From positions 34,593,501 through 34,657,500 of the forward strand of contig BSWB01000004.1 of assembly GCA_033239125.1 (NCBI GenBank): a stretch of DNA of 64,000 nucleotides, written 5' to 3'. This document shows positions 1-9,839 of this stretch, in pieces (position 1 is the first letter of the stretch; every line of letters starts with the position of its first letter). Position numbers and translations under genes: made by a program. Source of the stretch: Fagopyrum homotropicum. Lineage: Eukaryota > Streptophyta > Magnoliopsida > Caryophyllales > Polygonaceae. Below the pieces are notes generated by a model, which saw only the letters and a list, made by a program, of their open reading frames with translations, ran no database searches and was not told the DNA's origin.

Positions 1-741
1 AGGATGTGGACCACAATATGGGTCCACTAGAATTAGCCTGGCAACAAATTCACTATAGAACCTTCCAACAAGAGCACAACAAATATAAAACAAAACATCC
101 GACCATTATTCTTAAAACAAATTATATAATTCTAACTTGAAACTATGCAAAAGAAAGAAAAAAAATACAACCAACCCCGCAACTCAAACTCAATAACCAA
201 AAACTTGAGGCCATGACACAATAACCTCCCCAAACTCCTAAGGCACACGTGAGTCCGGTTGAACACCATCTCCCGGAAGATAGTCTTCAAGGCCAGTCCA
301 ATACCTGAACAAAGTCCTAAAATAACAAGAGAACCTTTATCTAAAGTTCTAAGAATGGAGTTTAAGCTTCGGAATTGGATTAAACCCGTATGTATCAAGT
401 ACGGGATAAGAAAATCAAGTTATCAATTGTAATATTCCAAATATAAGTATATAAATAGAAAGTATGAACCAATAAGTCGAAAAAATCAAACCAAAGAAGA
501 CGCAAACCAAACAAATATGTACAATATAAATATATAGTAAATAAAAAGCAAACAACAAATAAAACTAGACAAGGTAACGCTGATCCTAAACCTATACATA
601 TCTATCACCAACTCTCATCATCACTGACTATATCTATCTTTGCTCATATATAACAAACTCCATATCTATATAATCATCACCGTCGTTCCTTTATGTCCAT
701 ACTATATAACATATCTCACTCGTAACAATTAGTCGCTATTT

Positions 742-1078
742 GGTCTCTTGAGGTGTAACTATCAGTGCGTAACATAACCAATTACCCTTTAGGCTTAACT
801 GTCAGTGCGTAACATAACCAATTAGCCTAGTACAATATCTCATATAAACCATCTATCACGATAAGGTCTCTTGAGGCGTAAATTTCAATGCGTAACATAA
901 CCGATTACCCTCTAGACTTAATTGTCACTGCGTAACATAAGCAATTAACCTAGTCCAATAAATCATATAATCATATGTCGCAATCCGACATCATGAGGTG
1001 TAAATTTTAATGTGTAACATAACAGATTACCCTTTAGTTATAATTGGTAGTGCGTAACATAACCAATTACCTTATTCG
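742..1078. repeat. Tandem array, about 122-bp units, 2.8 copies
   Basis: Units start at 742, 865 and 986, each opening with a GGTCTCTTGAGGTGTAA-like string (the third has diverged). Each unit holds two copies of a roughly 45-bp subunit containing GTGCGTAACATAACCAATTA. Spacing is regular but sequences differ, so the array is old. There are no unique spacers, so it is not a CRISPR. Confidence 0.8.
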
Positions 1079-1107
1079 CAACACAACTCAAATTGATTCA
1101 TAACTCG

Positions 1108-1215
1108 GTCTGTCACAATTTTAAACACAAACATGTCCGCCATAATCTCAATCACAACTATGTCTGTCATGATTTCTATCACAACTCTATCTACCGCAAT
1201 CTCAAACATAACTCT
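1108..1215. repeat. 27-bp tandem repeat, four units
   Basis: Four head-to-tail 27-bp units start at 1108, 1135, 1162 and 1189, each of the form GTCTGTCAcaatttcaAACACAACT with substitutions. Because 27 is a multiple of three, an accidental open frame rich in His and Asn runs through it. I do not regard that frame as a gene. Confidence 0.75.
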
Positions 1216-2140
1216 CTATCCAAATCTCAATTCTTGCAAACACAACTCAATACAACTCTCAACTACTCACACTAACAACAAGTACTATCTAAAACCCCTA
1301 AGGTAAAAAGGTCAACAAACAACTTAATTGAAAAACATTTGCAAACAATTAAAGAGATAAGGTAAAATAATAATAATATCATTCCTACTCACAATCAACG
1401 ACAAACTTAACCTGAAACAGAATTACAGCTACGTAAGTCAAGATGACTTACCTCAACAAGACGAACTGAATAATCACCGATACAAAACCAAGCAACCAAT
1501 CACACCTCAAAGTCACACAATGTAGAATCTCGCGTATCGGGGTCGAAAAAGACTATCTTCTCATCCAAACATGCCTCCAAGAACCTAAAAAAGTCAACCG
1601 CACAAGTTTAACTCCATTTGTTAAAATTTGGGCCATGATATATAATCATAAATGTTTGGAATGTTTTCTCTAATTCTAAAACTGGGTAATATTCTGTAAT
1701 AACTCAATTCCACATTTTGTGATCTTTCAAAAGTTTGGGATCATTTTTTTTAATATAAACTTGGGCCAAAATCTACAATTACTTTTCAGGGACAGAATTG
1801 CAAAATTCTAAAAATTGGACCACTAACGCAAATAAAACAGGGAAGCTTTTATGTAATTAACCACTACTTTCAAACACCCAATTAGGGTTTCTAGCGTTCA
1901 CTGCGATGCGGCGGCTAGTGGCGAGGCAATGACGGCGAGCAGGGTAGCGGTGACAACATCTTCTCAGCGGATCTGAAGGTGAATTTAAACTCCTACGATG
2001 CCAATGAGACTCGACGGTCGGCGAGGAAATCTGTAGACGGCGGCTGGAGTCTTCCTCGACGATAGCAGTGGTGGCAAGGTGAGTGGATATGGGTGATGGT
2101 TCCAGGAAGAACAGACCTAGGCCTAACAACACAAGTCTGA

Positions 2141-2298
2141 TGTAGAGTATATTGCAAATATATTGAATACAAGGGTTTATTATGTAAATAAAGCCTTAGG
2201 CTAACAACCCATAACAGATTGCTATAACTGTGTATATATATCTACATTCAAGAGTAATCGAATATGAGTTTCAGTTTTATCTTTTTCACTAGTTTACA
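2141..2298 (+). repeat. Copia 5' LTR, short
   Basis: Begins TGTAGAG (or three bases earlier at TGATG) and ends TTTACA directly before the primer-binding site. At about 158 bp it is short for an LTR. A TATATATAT run near 2230 could be the TATA box. No second copy is present to confirm the ends. Confidence 0.6.
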
Positions 2299-2310
2299 TG
2301 GTATCAAAGC
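2299..2310 (+). promoter_or_regulatory. Copia primer-binding site, initiator tRNA-Met
   Basis: TGGTATCAAAGC differs at one base from the usual plant copia PBS TGGTATCAGAGC, complementary to the 3' end of initiator tRNA-Met. It follows the LTR end immediately. Confidence 0.8.
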
Positions 2311-2412
2311 TCAGCTCTCGTTTTCCTCTATCTCTACCATAAATTACCACATACAACTTCCATTGATTGATTAATTACATATACTTTTCTTCTCGTTTTT
2401 CTGGTTCAATCT

Positions 2413-2683
2413 ATGGCAACCAGAAAAGAAATCGCATCTGATAGCTCGAATAATGACTCGAATTTGGAGAGGATCACTTCGAACAACATCAATGATCCAT
2501 TGTATCTATCTAACTCGGATAATCCGGTAATGCAGCTGGTTTTGGTTCTCTTCATTGGATCGAACTTCGTGTCTTGGAGGAGGAGCATCCGGATGGCACT
2601 TGGAGCCAAGTAGAAATTAGGTCTGGTCGATGGTTCATACTTAAAGCCAGATATTGGAGATGAAGAGAAGCTTAATAGGTGGA
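2413..2683 (+). pseudogene. gag: Copia gag, N-terminal part
   Basis: The start ATG at 2413 follows the PBS by about 100 bp. The product begins MATRKE and contains the Gag segment around FVSWRRSIRMALGAK and then LVDGSY, typical of plant copia Gag (Gag_3/UBN2 type). A TAG at 2611-2613 interrupts the frame right after GAK, and the frame then stays open to 2683. There element A begins, and the same frame resumes at 9840 with the continuation IRADYMVRCWI. The stop shows the gene was inactive as it now stands. I cannot tell whether the stop came before or after the insertion. Confidence 0.8.
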
Positions 2684-2859
2684 TGATAGGTGATGGAATC
2701 ACTATGATTTAGGGTAGTTTTTAGAGTTTTTTTTATTGCATTAGTGTCGGTTTATGCTACTAACTCCTTGGTCCAGAAGAAGAAGATCAAAAGAGGCTAA
2801 AGAAGGAGTTATAAGCACTTAGAAGTGAAGATCGATCACGAAGCAAAACTTCTGTTGCC

Positions 2860-3280
2860 TCACCTCCCCAGCGGATCCTTGCAGCCGCCCCTGCGGGTGA
2901 CGTCTTACTTTGGAGCGCAACCTGCGCTTTCACCAGCGCCAACCATGAAGCGTGACACCGCTCCTGCGCCACTCCTTGGCGCCCCTACGGTGTCCTCCAC
3001 TGACGAAACGAAGACCAGCTTCCCTGCGCCTTCCACTGCGGCACTACCTGTGCCACAACATGGGAGCTGGAAGACGAAGAGGTTGTGTCACCGCCCTTGC
3101 GTTGACCTAGGGACGCCCCGGCGGCTTGGCATCAGAAACGTTAGGAAGGCGAAAGGTCAGACGTTGAAGTGCATTAAAGATCCGCCCCAGCGGAATTGTG
3201 TAGCCGCCCCAGCGGCTCTGAAGAAGATCAACCGATTCTGCCTAAACTGCCCCTGCGGTTCTTGAAGGCCGCCCGTGCGG
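2860..3280. repeat. CCGC(N4)GCGG palindrome cluster in the A LTR
   Basis: Sites include 2885-2896 (CCGCCCCTGCGG), 3182-3193 and 3204-3215 (CCGCCCCAGCGG), 3247-3258 (CTGCCCCTGCGG) and 3269-3280 (CCGCCCGTGCGG), with further half-sites (CCCCTGCG, TGCGCC) between. All lie 100-500 bp upstream of the TATA box, so in the U3 promoter region. The 3' LTR copy carries the same cluster, partly eroded. Confidence 0.8.
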
Positions 3281-3381
3281 TTTAACGCCAGAAGCTTTAC
3301 TCCGGCTGTTTACACCACCTTTATGGCATTTAAGGTGGCTGTTTGGGCCGGCCATTTACTCCTATTTAGTGTCTTTTGTAG

Positions 3382-3390
3382 TATAAATAG
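3382..3390 (+). promoter_or_regulatory. TATA box of the A 5' LTR
   Basis: TATAAATAG, with the same string at 9009-9017 in the 3' LTR. A good match to the plant TATA consensus, and the expected start of R lies about 30 bp downstream. Confidence 0.6.
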
Positions 3391-4212
3391 GCTTTGGTTG
3401 ATTGCTAGAAGGATGCATCTTATCATCTTGTTAATCATCAAATTATCCACTTAGATTATCTTGCTACCTTGTAATGAGTTGCTAACTCCCTTGATACATT
3501 GGGTTGGTTTGAAGCTACTTTGTTGCTTTGGTTGTAAGTACTTTATAATATAAGTTTTCATTCAGTGATACTTTGTGTTTCCTTGATCTCCATTGTCTAA
3601 TTGCATGTTTACTATTGCTTAAGATTGATCACCTTAGGTTCTAAAGTGCATGCAAACAACTAGGATTTATAGGTTCCGGGTTCGGGTCTTTAATCTAGTA
3701 GCAACTTTAAGTAATAACGGGTTGTGATTATTTAAAGAAAAGGAACACAAATATAAAGATAAGTTTAACGGTTTTAATCTTCTCTTTATATCCCTTAGTC
3801 TTTGTTTGAAAGCTAACCTGTTATTTGTTCTTGTAGGTTTACAGAACTTTAACCTGTTAAGTTGTGTTGATGCTGGTTGACTCAACATATATATACGATC
3901 GAGACGGGAGATTACTTGAAAACTTGTAAAAGGAACTCACCAAAGTAGCAATTGTATGCTTAGAATCAACCTAGTGTAGATTCATCCATTATTGTCTTGT
4001 CGCATTAAGCGTTTCCATAAGTTTTTGTGCATCAATTCAACCACCCCCCCCCCCTTGTGTCACTTGTCATTATAATCGATAATTGCATCTAAAACACTTT
4101 AACTCTATTGGGTTCGACCCTTACTTAATCACTATACTTGTTCTTAGTGCTAAGTCGGGATTTACTTTTGATTGGGTATAGACGACCATAGAAATACCTT
4201 CGGTCAAAATTT

Positions 4213-4230
4213 CGGCGCCGTTGCCGGGGA
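4213..4230 (+). promoter_or_regulatory. Element A primer-binding site, tRNA-Asp
   Basis: Seventeen of 18 positions match TGGCGCCGTTGCCGGGGA, the complement of the tRNA-Asp 3' end. Only the first base differs (C for T). The 6-nt spacer after the LTR equals that of C, D, E, B and F. Confidence 0.85.
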
Positions 4231-4278
4231 GTTTTAGTGTTTTATTGTTATTATTGATTATTGGTTTGAACCATTTTT

Positions 4279-5565
4279 ATGGTTCAAACCCGTGCTACTA
4301 ATCCCGACTTTGCTTCTTTTGATCCTGAAATTGAGAGGACGCACATCCGGCAATGAAGACAACAACAACTTCAACAAGAGATGGCTGACCGTACTCTTCG
4401 TCAACTTACGCAGCCCACCTTGACTCAAAACCCTCTTGCGGTCGCTATACCGACACTAGGGGAAGGAGTCAACTTTGAGCTCAAGCCGGGCCTCATCCAC
4501 TTGCTCCCATCCTTCTATGGGCTAAGTGGTGAAGATCCCATCAAGCACCTTGGGAAGTTCCATACTGTGTGTATGAGCATGAAGCCGGCCAATATTACCG
4601 AAGAACAAATCAAGATGAGGGCATTCGGCTTCACACTCAAAGATTCCACGGATGATTGGTATTACCACCTTCCATCCGGGAGTATCGACACTTGGGAGAA
4701 CCTTCACAAAGTGTTCTTGGAGAAATACTTTCCGGCTAAGAAGGCTAATAGCTTGAAGAAAGCTATAAGCAACATCGAGCAAGAGGCAACCGAAACTCTC
4801 TACGAGTACTTCGAAAGGTTTCCACGCCTCCGATCTAGATGTCTTTTTCACGGATATTCAACTCAAGATCTAGTCTTGTACTTGTACAATGGCTTGCTAG
4901 ACAATGAAAGGAGGACCGTCGATGCGGCTTGCGGAGGTAATATTCTTAACTCTACTCCTGACCTTGCTTTGGAAAAGATACAGGAACTAGCGGAAGGAAC
5001 TCGGAACTTTGGAAGAACCCCGGCTAAGAAAGGAGTTCATGCTGTGAGCTCCGGGAAGAGTGAGATTTCCATCGAGCTCGCGGAATTGAAGGAAATGGTG
5101 AAGATACTAACACTTATGGGAACACTGCAACAACTCAAAGCTTGTGGAGTTTGTGCATACCCGTATCATCCAACGGACATGTGTCCACAAGTTCAAGATG
5201 ACGATGTTGAAGTAAACGCAATGGGTTATGGACAACCATAGCAGCAAAGACCTAGGAACGATCCCTATGCACAGAATTTCATGCCAAATTGGCGTGACCA
5301 AAAGAATTTTCGTTGGAGGGATCAACAAAACCAATAACAACAGCCCCGCCAAGGTAAGTATCACTCAACTGAAGATATGTTGCAGGTTTTGACTAAACAC
5401 TTTGCTACTCATGTCCAAACAACAGAATCTAGCATCAAGAACCTTGAGATACAGGTTGGTCAAATGGCGGAAGCCATTACAAGAATTGAAACTAGGACCT
5501 CCGGCGGATTACCTTCTCAAACGGTTATAAACCCAAAGGCAATGTTGGAAGAGGCTCAATCATAG
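4279..5565 (+). pseudogene. gag: Element A Gag, with three in-frame stops
   Basis: One reading frame runs from ATG 4279 (MVQTRATNPDF) to TAG 5563-5565, broken by TGA 4354-4356, TAG 5239-5241 and TAA 5335-5337. The largest open piece (4381-5241, 286 codons) holds a retrotransposon Gag domain with the WYYHLPSGSIDTWENL region and the KVFLEKYFP core. A CCHC zinc knuckle follows near 5140-5190 (C-GV-C-AYPY-H-PTDM-C). A short coiled segment (IKNLEIQVGQMAEAI) closes the protein. This Gag is distinct from that of B-F, which lacks a recognisable knuckle. The stops mean the present copy cannot make full Gag. Protease does not follow: the next element is the AGGCAA hairpin, 38 bp after the stop. Confidence 0.85.
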
Positions 5566-5577
5566 AGGAAGAACCCC

Positions 5578-5629
5578 TACGTCAAGCCAACGACGTAAAA
5601 CAAAGGCGCTTCTCGGGAGGCAACCCGAG
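5578..5629 (+). other. Post-gag double hairpin with AGGCAA loop (element A copy)
   Basis: Hairpin 1: TACGTC (5578-5583), 8-nt loop AAGCCAAC, GACGTA (5592-5597). Hairpin 2: CTCGGG (5612-5617), loop AGGCAA, CCCGAG (5624-5629), directly preceded by GGCGCTT. Elements B, C and D carry the equivalent structure after pol with different but self-complementary stems. Here pol is missing, so it lies just after gag. Probably a functional RNA structure; its role is unknown. Confidence 0.75.
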
Positions 5630-6301
5630 GAAATAAAAAGAGGAGTTTTCTATCAAGTAAACCGCCCTGCGGCTCTAAGTCCCGCCCCTGCGGTGACACC
5701 CTTGGCCAGCGCCGCCCCCTGCGCTGGGCCTGCGTCTGCTCACGTAGGCCACCGCCCCCGCGGCGGCCACCCTTGACACGCATCCTCAGCTCCGCCCCCG
5801 ACGTTGAGGCTGCGTACCCCCTCTTTCTTGTCACCGCCCCGCGGCGACAAACACCGCCCCTGCGGTTCAGTTAAGGAAAGAAAAAAAATACACTTCCCAA
5901 AAATAAACTACATCTACCGCCCTCTCCACTCATCCTCCATTCACACTTCAAAACCTAGCCGCCTCACCTCCCACGCCCTTGCGCCCTCCGGAAACTCTCG
6001 CCACCACCTCGTCGCGCTCTTGCGCCACCTCCGGCAACCTAGTGTCGCCACCCCCTTTCCAACACGAACCATCTCCACCACACATAACCCTTTCATTCTC
6101 CTCCATTGTCCCACCTCCGGCGACGTCTACGACAGCTAGGACGACGTCGGGAAAGCCCCATCGCCACCACCTACGTCGAACGTCCAAATCGCCTTCTGCT
6201 CTTCGCCCGCCCCTGTGCCTGCAAACTCCCGCCCCTGCGTCAAGCCGCTCCTGCGCCTGTTGCAACCGCCCCTGCGTAAATCACGACAGTAGGTTTGTCT
6301 C
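5630..6301. other. GC-rich leader of the A 3' ORF with palindrome cluster
   Basis: Non-coding as far as I can see, since the frames here are accidental. CCGC(N4)GCGG-type sites lie at 5682-5693 and 5854-5865 (both CCGCCCCTGCGG), with degenerate ones near 5672, 5750 and 5836. CGCCCCTGCG strings recur to 6280. The cluster occupies the same place, between hairpin and 3' ORF, as the CCTCGGTCGAGG cluster of element B. Confidence 0.65.
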
Positions 6302-7435
6302 TTGATCCAATTTCTAAACTTTCTAACTCCTTTGCTTGATTCATTGCACGAAATAGAGAACCAGAATAAATATAAGTTATTAGAGGGAGAGAAGGATCGG
6401 TATAGGATCGCTCAAAGCCGGGAAGTGTATGCAACCCAATTTCTGGACGTTCCTACCTTGGAACAATTAGGTTTGTTGGAAAGCATGCAGGAGCTTCTCA
6501 ACAACGCCGGGCTAGGGGATTTTTTGACAACAACTGCTCCAACATACCCCGAGCTCAGCCGCCAGTTTATTGCCACCTTCAAAATGGAAACGGTGGACCA
6601 TGGGTGTGTTGGACTCACATTCAAGTTCAACAGAAAGAAGTACACATTAGACTACACCCAGTTGCAGGAGGCATTAGGGGTGACTATAGCCGCTTCCGAC
6701 GATTGGTGGGAACCTATTCCGACACCTAACTTGATGGAGTTCTGGCAGGCCGCCACCAGGTCTGAAATTCATGTAGGGGGTGAGTACTCCAATAAATTCA
6801 CTCATCCTTGTTTGAGGCTCATCTCGAAGATATTCATGATTGTCTTCTGTGGACACAAGGAGGAGAACAAGGTTGCTCTTAAGGACCTTCCGCTGCTATA
6901 CGCCTGCCTCTCCACCAACGACTGGGTACCAGATTGGCCATACCTCTTCCTTACCGCATTGAAGCGGATTAGGAAGAATGAGCCACGTGATATCGTGGGA
7001 GGAGGGATCATCTCCTTGTTGGCTGCACAGGTGATGGATCTCTCCACTTTAGAGGACGGATTAGAAGCCCCACTTTATACGGAGGGTATGTTGAGGAGAT
7101 GCAGGCTCCTCAGGAGAGATGGGGAGCATCGTTTTTGGCTCTCTTTAGCAGACGGGAGTAACATCACTTACCTCCCCCGAAGACTTCCATTAGGAGACGA
7201 GCTCTCCGATCTATATGTACCGGCTGACCCAGTCCCTTTGAGACGGCCTCAGGTTGATATTGTTGGGAGGTACGCAACTGGCTCTAGCAGGGCCTACACC
7301 ACTAATGAGGAGATGCCGACGGCAGGACACGACAGTCAGACCATGGAGAGTCTGCATGCTCAGATGGCAGTTTTGACTACAAAGCACCAGGCATGGCAGA
7401 CCGAGTACCAGCGGTCCATGCTTGAGCAACAGTAG
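6302..7435 (+). CDS. Element A 3' ORF, Athila ORF1-like / plant transposon protein
   Basis: A 377-codon frame in the post-pol position of Athila elements. From about residue 45 the product shows the conserved start FLDVPTLEQLGL, then YPELSRQFIATF and the FNRKKYTLDYTQLQEALG segment. This resembles the ATHILA ORF-1 family and the 'putative plant transposon protein' domain; I recognise it by pattern, not by search. It aligns with the 3' ORF of element B (FLDISAFDCL, YLEPTLEFISFF). The C-terminus is helical and Gln-rich. After the TAG at 7433-7435 the same frame continues to TGA 7691-7693, with two more stops at 7541 and 7562 and a Pro-rich end, so the original protein was about 460 residues. Biochemical function unknown. 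No transmembrane segment or signal peptide is evident, which argues against a classical envelope. Confidence 0.7.
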   Translation: MIQFLNFLTPLLDSLHEIENQNKYKLLEGEKDRYRIAQSREVYATQFLDVPTLEQLGLLESMQELLNNAGLGDFLTTTAPTYPELSRQFIATFKMETVDHGCVGLTFKFNRKKYTLDYTQLQEALGVTIAASDDWWEPIPTPNLMEFWQAATRSEIHVGGEYSNKFTHPCLRLISKIFMIVFCGHKEENKVALKDLPLLYACLSTNDWVPDWPYLFLTALKRIRKNEPRDIVGGGIISLLAAQVMDLSTLEDGLEAPLYTEGMLRRCRLLRRDGEHRFWLSLADGSNITYLPRRLPLGDELSDLYVPADPVPLRRPQVDIVGRYATGSSRAYTTNEEMPTAGHDSQTMESLHAQMAVLTTKHQAWQTEYQRSMLEQQ

Positions 7436-7740
7436 GCGTGGCAGTCCAGCTTCACCTCCTCCATGACCACTCACTTTGACCGCCGTCAGGATGCTTGGCA
7501 GGCGGCTCATCAGCAACAGTTGGAGACTCATCAGCTGGCTTAGCAAGCTAGCTATGAGACTTAATTTAGAGAGAGGATGGAGGCTCAGGAGGGCCGTATC
7601 GACACCCTTCACCGCCGGCAGGAGCACTTCTTCCGCCACTTCCCTTACCCACCGGAGGAGGGTCCGGGTGGTCCATCCGGACCACCCCAGTGAGGGGTAC
7701 ATTTTTTTCCCTTCTCCCGCATTTATCTTTGACTCATTTC

Positions 7741-7780
7741 CACTTTGAGGAGAAAGTGTACTTCAAGTATGGGGGAGGGA
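7741..7780 (+). other. Internal hairpin/PPT-like cassette, element A
   Basis: Stem CACTTT (7741-7746) and AAAGTG (7753-7758) around loop GAGGAG, followed by AAGTATGGGGGAGGGA (7765-7780). It repeats the layout found directly before the 3' LTR, about 530 bp downstream. Confidence 0.65.
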
Positions 7781-8270
7781 CATATCATTGCTTGTACAGT
7801 TCATTGAGTGGTTTTAGAATTTGTGTTTGCATTGTTAAATTCAATTTGAAAAAAAGCCAAGAAGTGAAAAAAGGCATGGAAATCCTTGGATAAACCGAAA
7901 ACCCAAAAGGGCGGTTTAGGTAAAAAGAAGGTAGTCCGACCAACCTTAGGTTGGTGCAAAATTGGAGTTGAGGGATGTGAGTTAAAGTTAGAAAATAAGA
8001 AGAGTGGCAAGGTGAAAACCCGAAAGGGCGCCTTGGCAAAATGAGCGACACCAAGTGTAGGTTTCCATTCCGGCGTTTTGGTGACATAAGAAGGGGAGTC
8101 ATAAGGAGGTTGTCCGGGTAGGCCACTCTTGGAGCGATAAGGATGGTAGTGATTCTTTTTCTCACATTCCCTCTCTTTTCTTTTTCTTTCTTGGCTTTTC
8201 TCTTGTTTTCCATTATCTTTCTGCTTACTCATGCTTCCTGAGGCCTTTGAGTCTAGTTGAGGTCATTTGT
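7781..8270. other. Element A 3' non-coding region
   Basis: Between the two PPT-like cassettes. I see no gene. Two short segments carry variants of ACCCGAAAGGGCG (near 7910 and 8020) that could form small hairpins. Confidence 0.5.
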
Positions 8271-8311
8271 TTTTACTCGGGACGAGTAAAAGGTCTAAGT
8301 ATGGGGGAGTT
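8271..8311 (+). other. Terminal hairpin and polypurine tract, element A
   Basis: A 9-bp perfect stem (8271-8279 with 8283-8291; TTTACTCG pairs CGAGTAAA) around loop GGA, then AAGTATGGGGGAGTT (8297-8311) adjoining the 3' LTR. The purine run is the plus-strand primer site of reverse transcription. The hairpin is shared, with different stem bases, by B and D. Confidence 0.8.
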
Positions 8312-9839
8312 TGATAGGTGATGGAATCACTATCATTTAGGGTTGTTTTTAGAGTCTTTTTATTGCATTAGTGTCGGTTTATGCTACTAACTCCTTGGTC
8401 CAGAAGAAGAAGATCAAAAGAGGCTAAAGAAGGAGTTATAAGCACTTAGAAGTGAAGATCGATCACAAGGCAAAGCTTCGGTTGCCTCACTGCCCCAGCG
8501 GATCCTTGCAGCCGCCCTGCGGGTGACGTCTTACTTTGGAGCGCTCCCTGCGCTTTCACCAGCGCCAACCATGAAGCGTGTCACCGCCCCTGCGCCACTC
8601 CTTGGCGCCCCTACGGTGTCCTCCATTGACGAAACGAAGACCAGCTCCCCTGCGTCTTCCACTGCGGCACTGCCTGCGCCTCAACATGGGAGCTGGAAGA
8701 CGAAGTGGCTGTGTCACCGCCCCTGCGTTGACCTAGAGACGCCCCATCGGCTTGGCATCGGAAACGTCAGGAAGGCAAAAGGTCAGACGTTGAAGTGCAT
8801 TAAAGATCCGCCCCAGCGGAATTGTGTAGCCGCCTCAACGACTCTGAAGAAGATCAACCGATTCTGCCTAAACCGCCTCTGCGGTTCCTGAAGGCCACCC
8901 CAGCGGTTTAACGCCAGAAGCTTTACTCCGACTGTTTACACCACCTTTATGGCATTTAAGGTGGCTGTTTTGGGCCGGCCATTTACTCCTATTTAGTGTC
9001 TTTTGTAGTATAAATAGGCTTTGGTTGATTGCTAGAAGGATGCATCTTATCATCTTGTTAATCATCAAATTATCCACTTAGATTATCTTGCTACCTTGTA
9101 ATGAGTTGCTAAATCCCTTGCTACATTGGGTTGGTTTGAAGCTGCTTTGTTGCTTTGGTTGTAAGTACTTTATAATATAAGTTTTTATTCAGTGATACTT
9201 TGTGTTTCCTTGATCTCCATTGTCTAATTGCATGTTTACTATTGCTTGAGATTGATCACCTTAGGCTCTAAAGTACATGCAAACAACTAGGATTAATAGG
9301 TTCCGGGTTCGGGTCTTTAATCTAGTAGCAACTTTAAGTAATAACGGGTTGTGATTACTTAAAGAAAAGGAACACAAATATAAAGATAAGTTTAACGGTT
9401 TTAATCTTCTCTTTATATCCCTTAGTCTTTGTTTGAAAGCTAACATGTTATTTGTTCTTGCAGGTTTACGGAACTTTAACCTGTTAAGTTGTGTTGATGC
9501 CGGTTGGCTCAACACATATATACGATCGAGATGGGAGATTACTTGAAAACTTGTAAAAGGAACTCACCAAAGTAGCAATTGCATGCTTAGAATCAACCTA
9601 GTGTAGATTCATCCATTATTGTCTTACTTGTCGTATTAAGCGTTTTCATAAGATTTTGTGCATCAATTCAACCAAATCCCCGCCCCCTTGTGTCACTTGT
9701 CATTATAATCGATAATTGCATCTAAAACACCTTAACTCTCTTGGGTTCGACCCTTACTTAATCACTATACTTGTTCTTAGTGCTAAGTCGGGATTTACTT
9801 TTGATTGGGTATAGACGACCATAGAAATACCTTCGGTCA
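8312..9839 (+). repeat. Element A 3' LTR
   Basis: A 1528-bp partner of the LTR at 2684-4206, with the same termini. It ends at GGTCA, after which the copia gag frame resumes. TATA box at 9009-9017. Confidence 0.9.

Larger units (their letters stand above)
1..2137. other. Degenerate LTR-like repeat DNA, no gene
   Basis: No convincing coding frame. Around 1430-1480 a GTAAGTC...GACTTACCT arrangement resembles the equivalent part of the chromovirus LTRs at 17839-19495 and 35271-36601. The part near 1600-1880 aligns loosely with 13310-13620. I infer an old LTR of a chromovirus-type element lying on the minus strand, too decayed for its ends to be fixed. Two tandem arrays inside it are listed separately. 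Confidence 0.35.
2684..4206 (+). repeat. Element A 5' LTR
   Basis: TGATAGGTGATGG to CTTCGGTCA. It is followed by a 6-nt spacer and the tRNA-Asp primer site. It holds several CCGCCCCTGCGG-type palindromes between 2860 and 3280, upstream of the TATA box at 3382. An imperfect run of C lies near 4045. Confidence 0.9.
2684..9839 (+). mobile_element. Element A: pol-less Athila-type retrotransposon (TR-GAG-like)
   Basis: LTRs of 1523 and 1528 bp begin TGATAGG and end GGTCA. The interior runs PBS, gag, AGGCAA hairpin, GC-rich leader, 3' ORF and polypurine tract. No protease, RT, RNase H or integrase is present. Flanks read GTGGA before and TTGGA after, a 5-bp target duplication with one change, and both lie in the copia gag. 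The LTRs differ at several tens of positions plus small indels, so this is an older insertion than D. It resembles the described class of terminal-repeat elements that encode only Gag, but it also keeps the post-pol ORF. Mobility would have required enzymes from a relative. Confidence 0.9.

Noticed and set aside
742..1078. Regular direct repeats as a possible CRISPR array
   Set aside because: The units are contiguous and diverged, without unique spacers, in plant DNA.
1093..1275. A 60-codon His/Asn-rich frame
   Set aside because: It is the readout of a 27-bp repeat whose period is a multiple of three.
2825..3265. A 146-codon open frame in the A 5' LTR, with a counterpart at 8523-8891
   Set aside because: It lies wholly in LTR upstream of the TATA box. 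The two copies differ by indels, and the Pro/Ala-rich content comes from the repeated CGCCCCTGCG strings.
5577..6305. Several overlapping open frames on both strands (85-111 codons)
   Set aside because: They follow the GC-rich palindrome cluster, share no family resemblance and disagree in frame with gag and the 3' ORF.
7785..8232. Minus-strand frames of 142-143 codons in the element A 3' region
   Set aside because: Two frames overlap on the same strand, the content is Lys/Arg-rich low complexity, and the region is untranslated in the element's sense.
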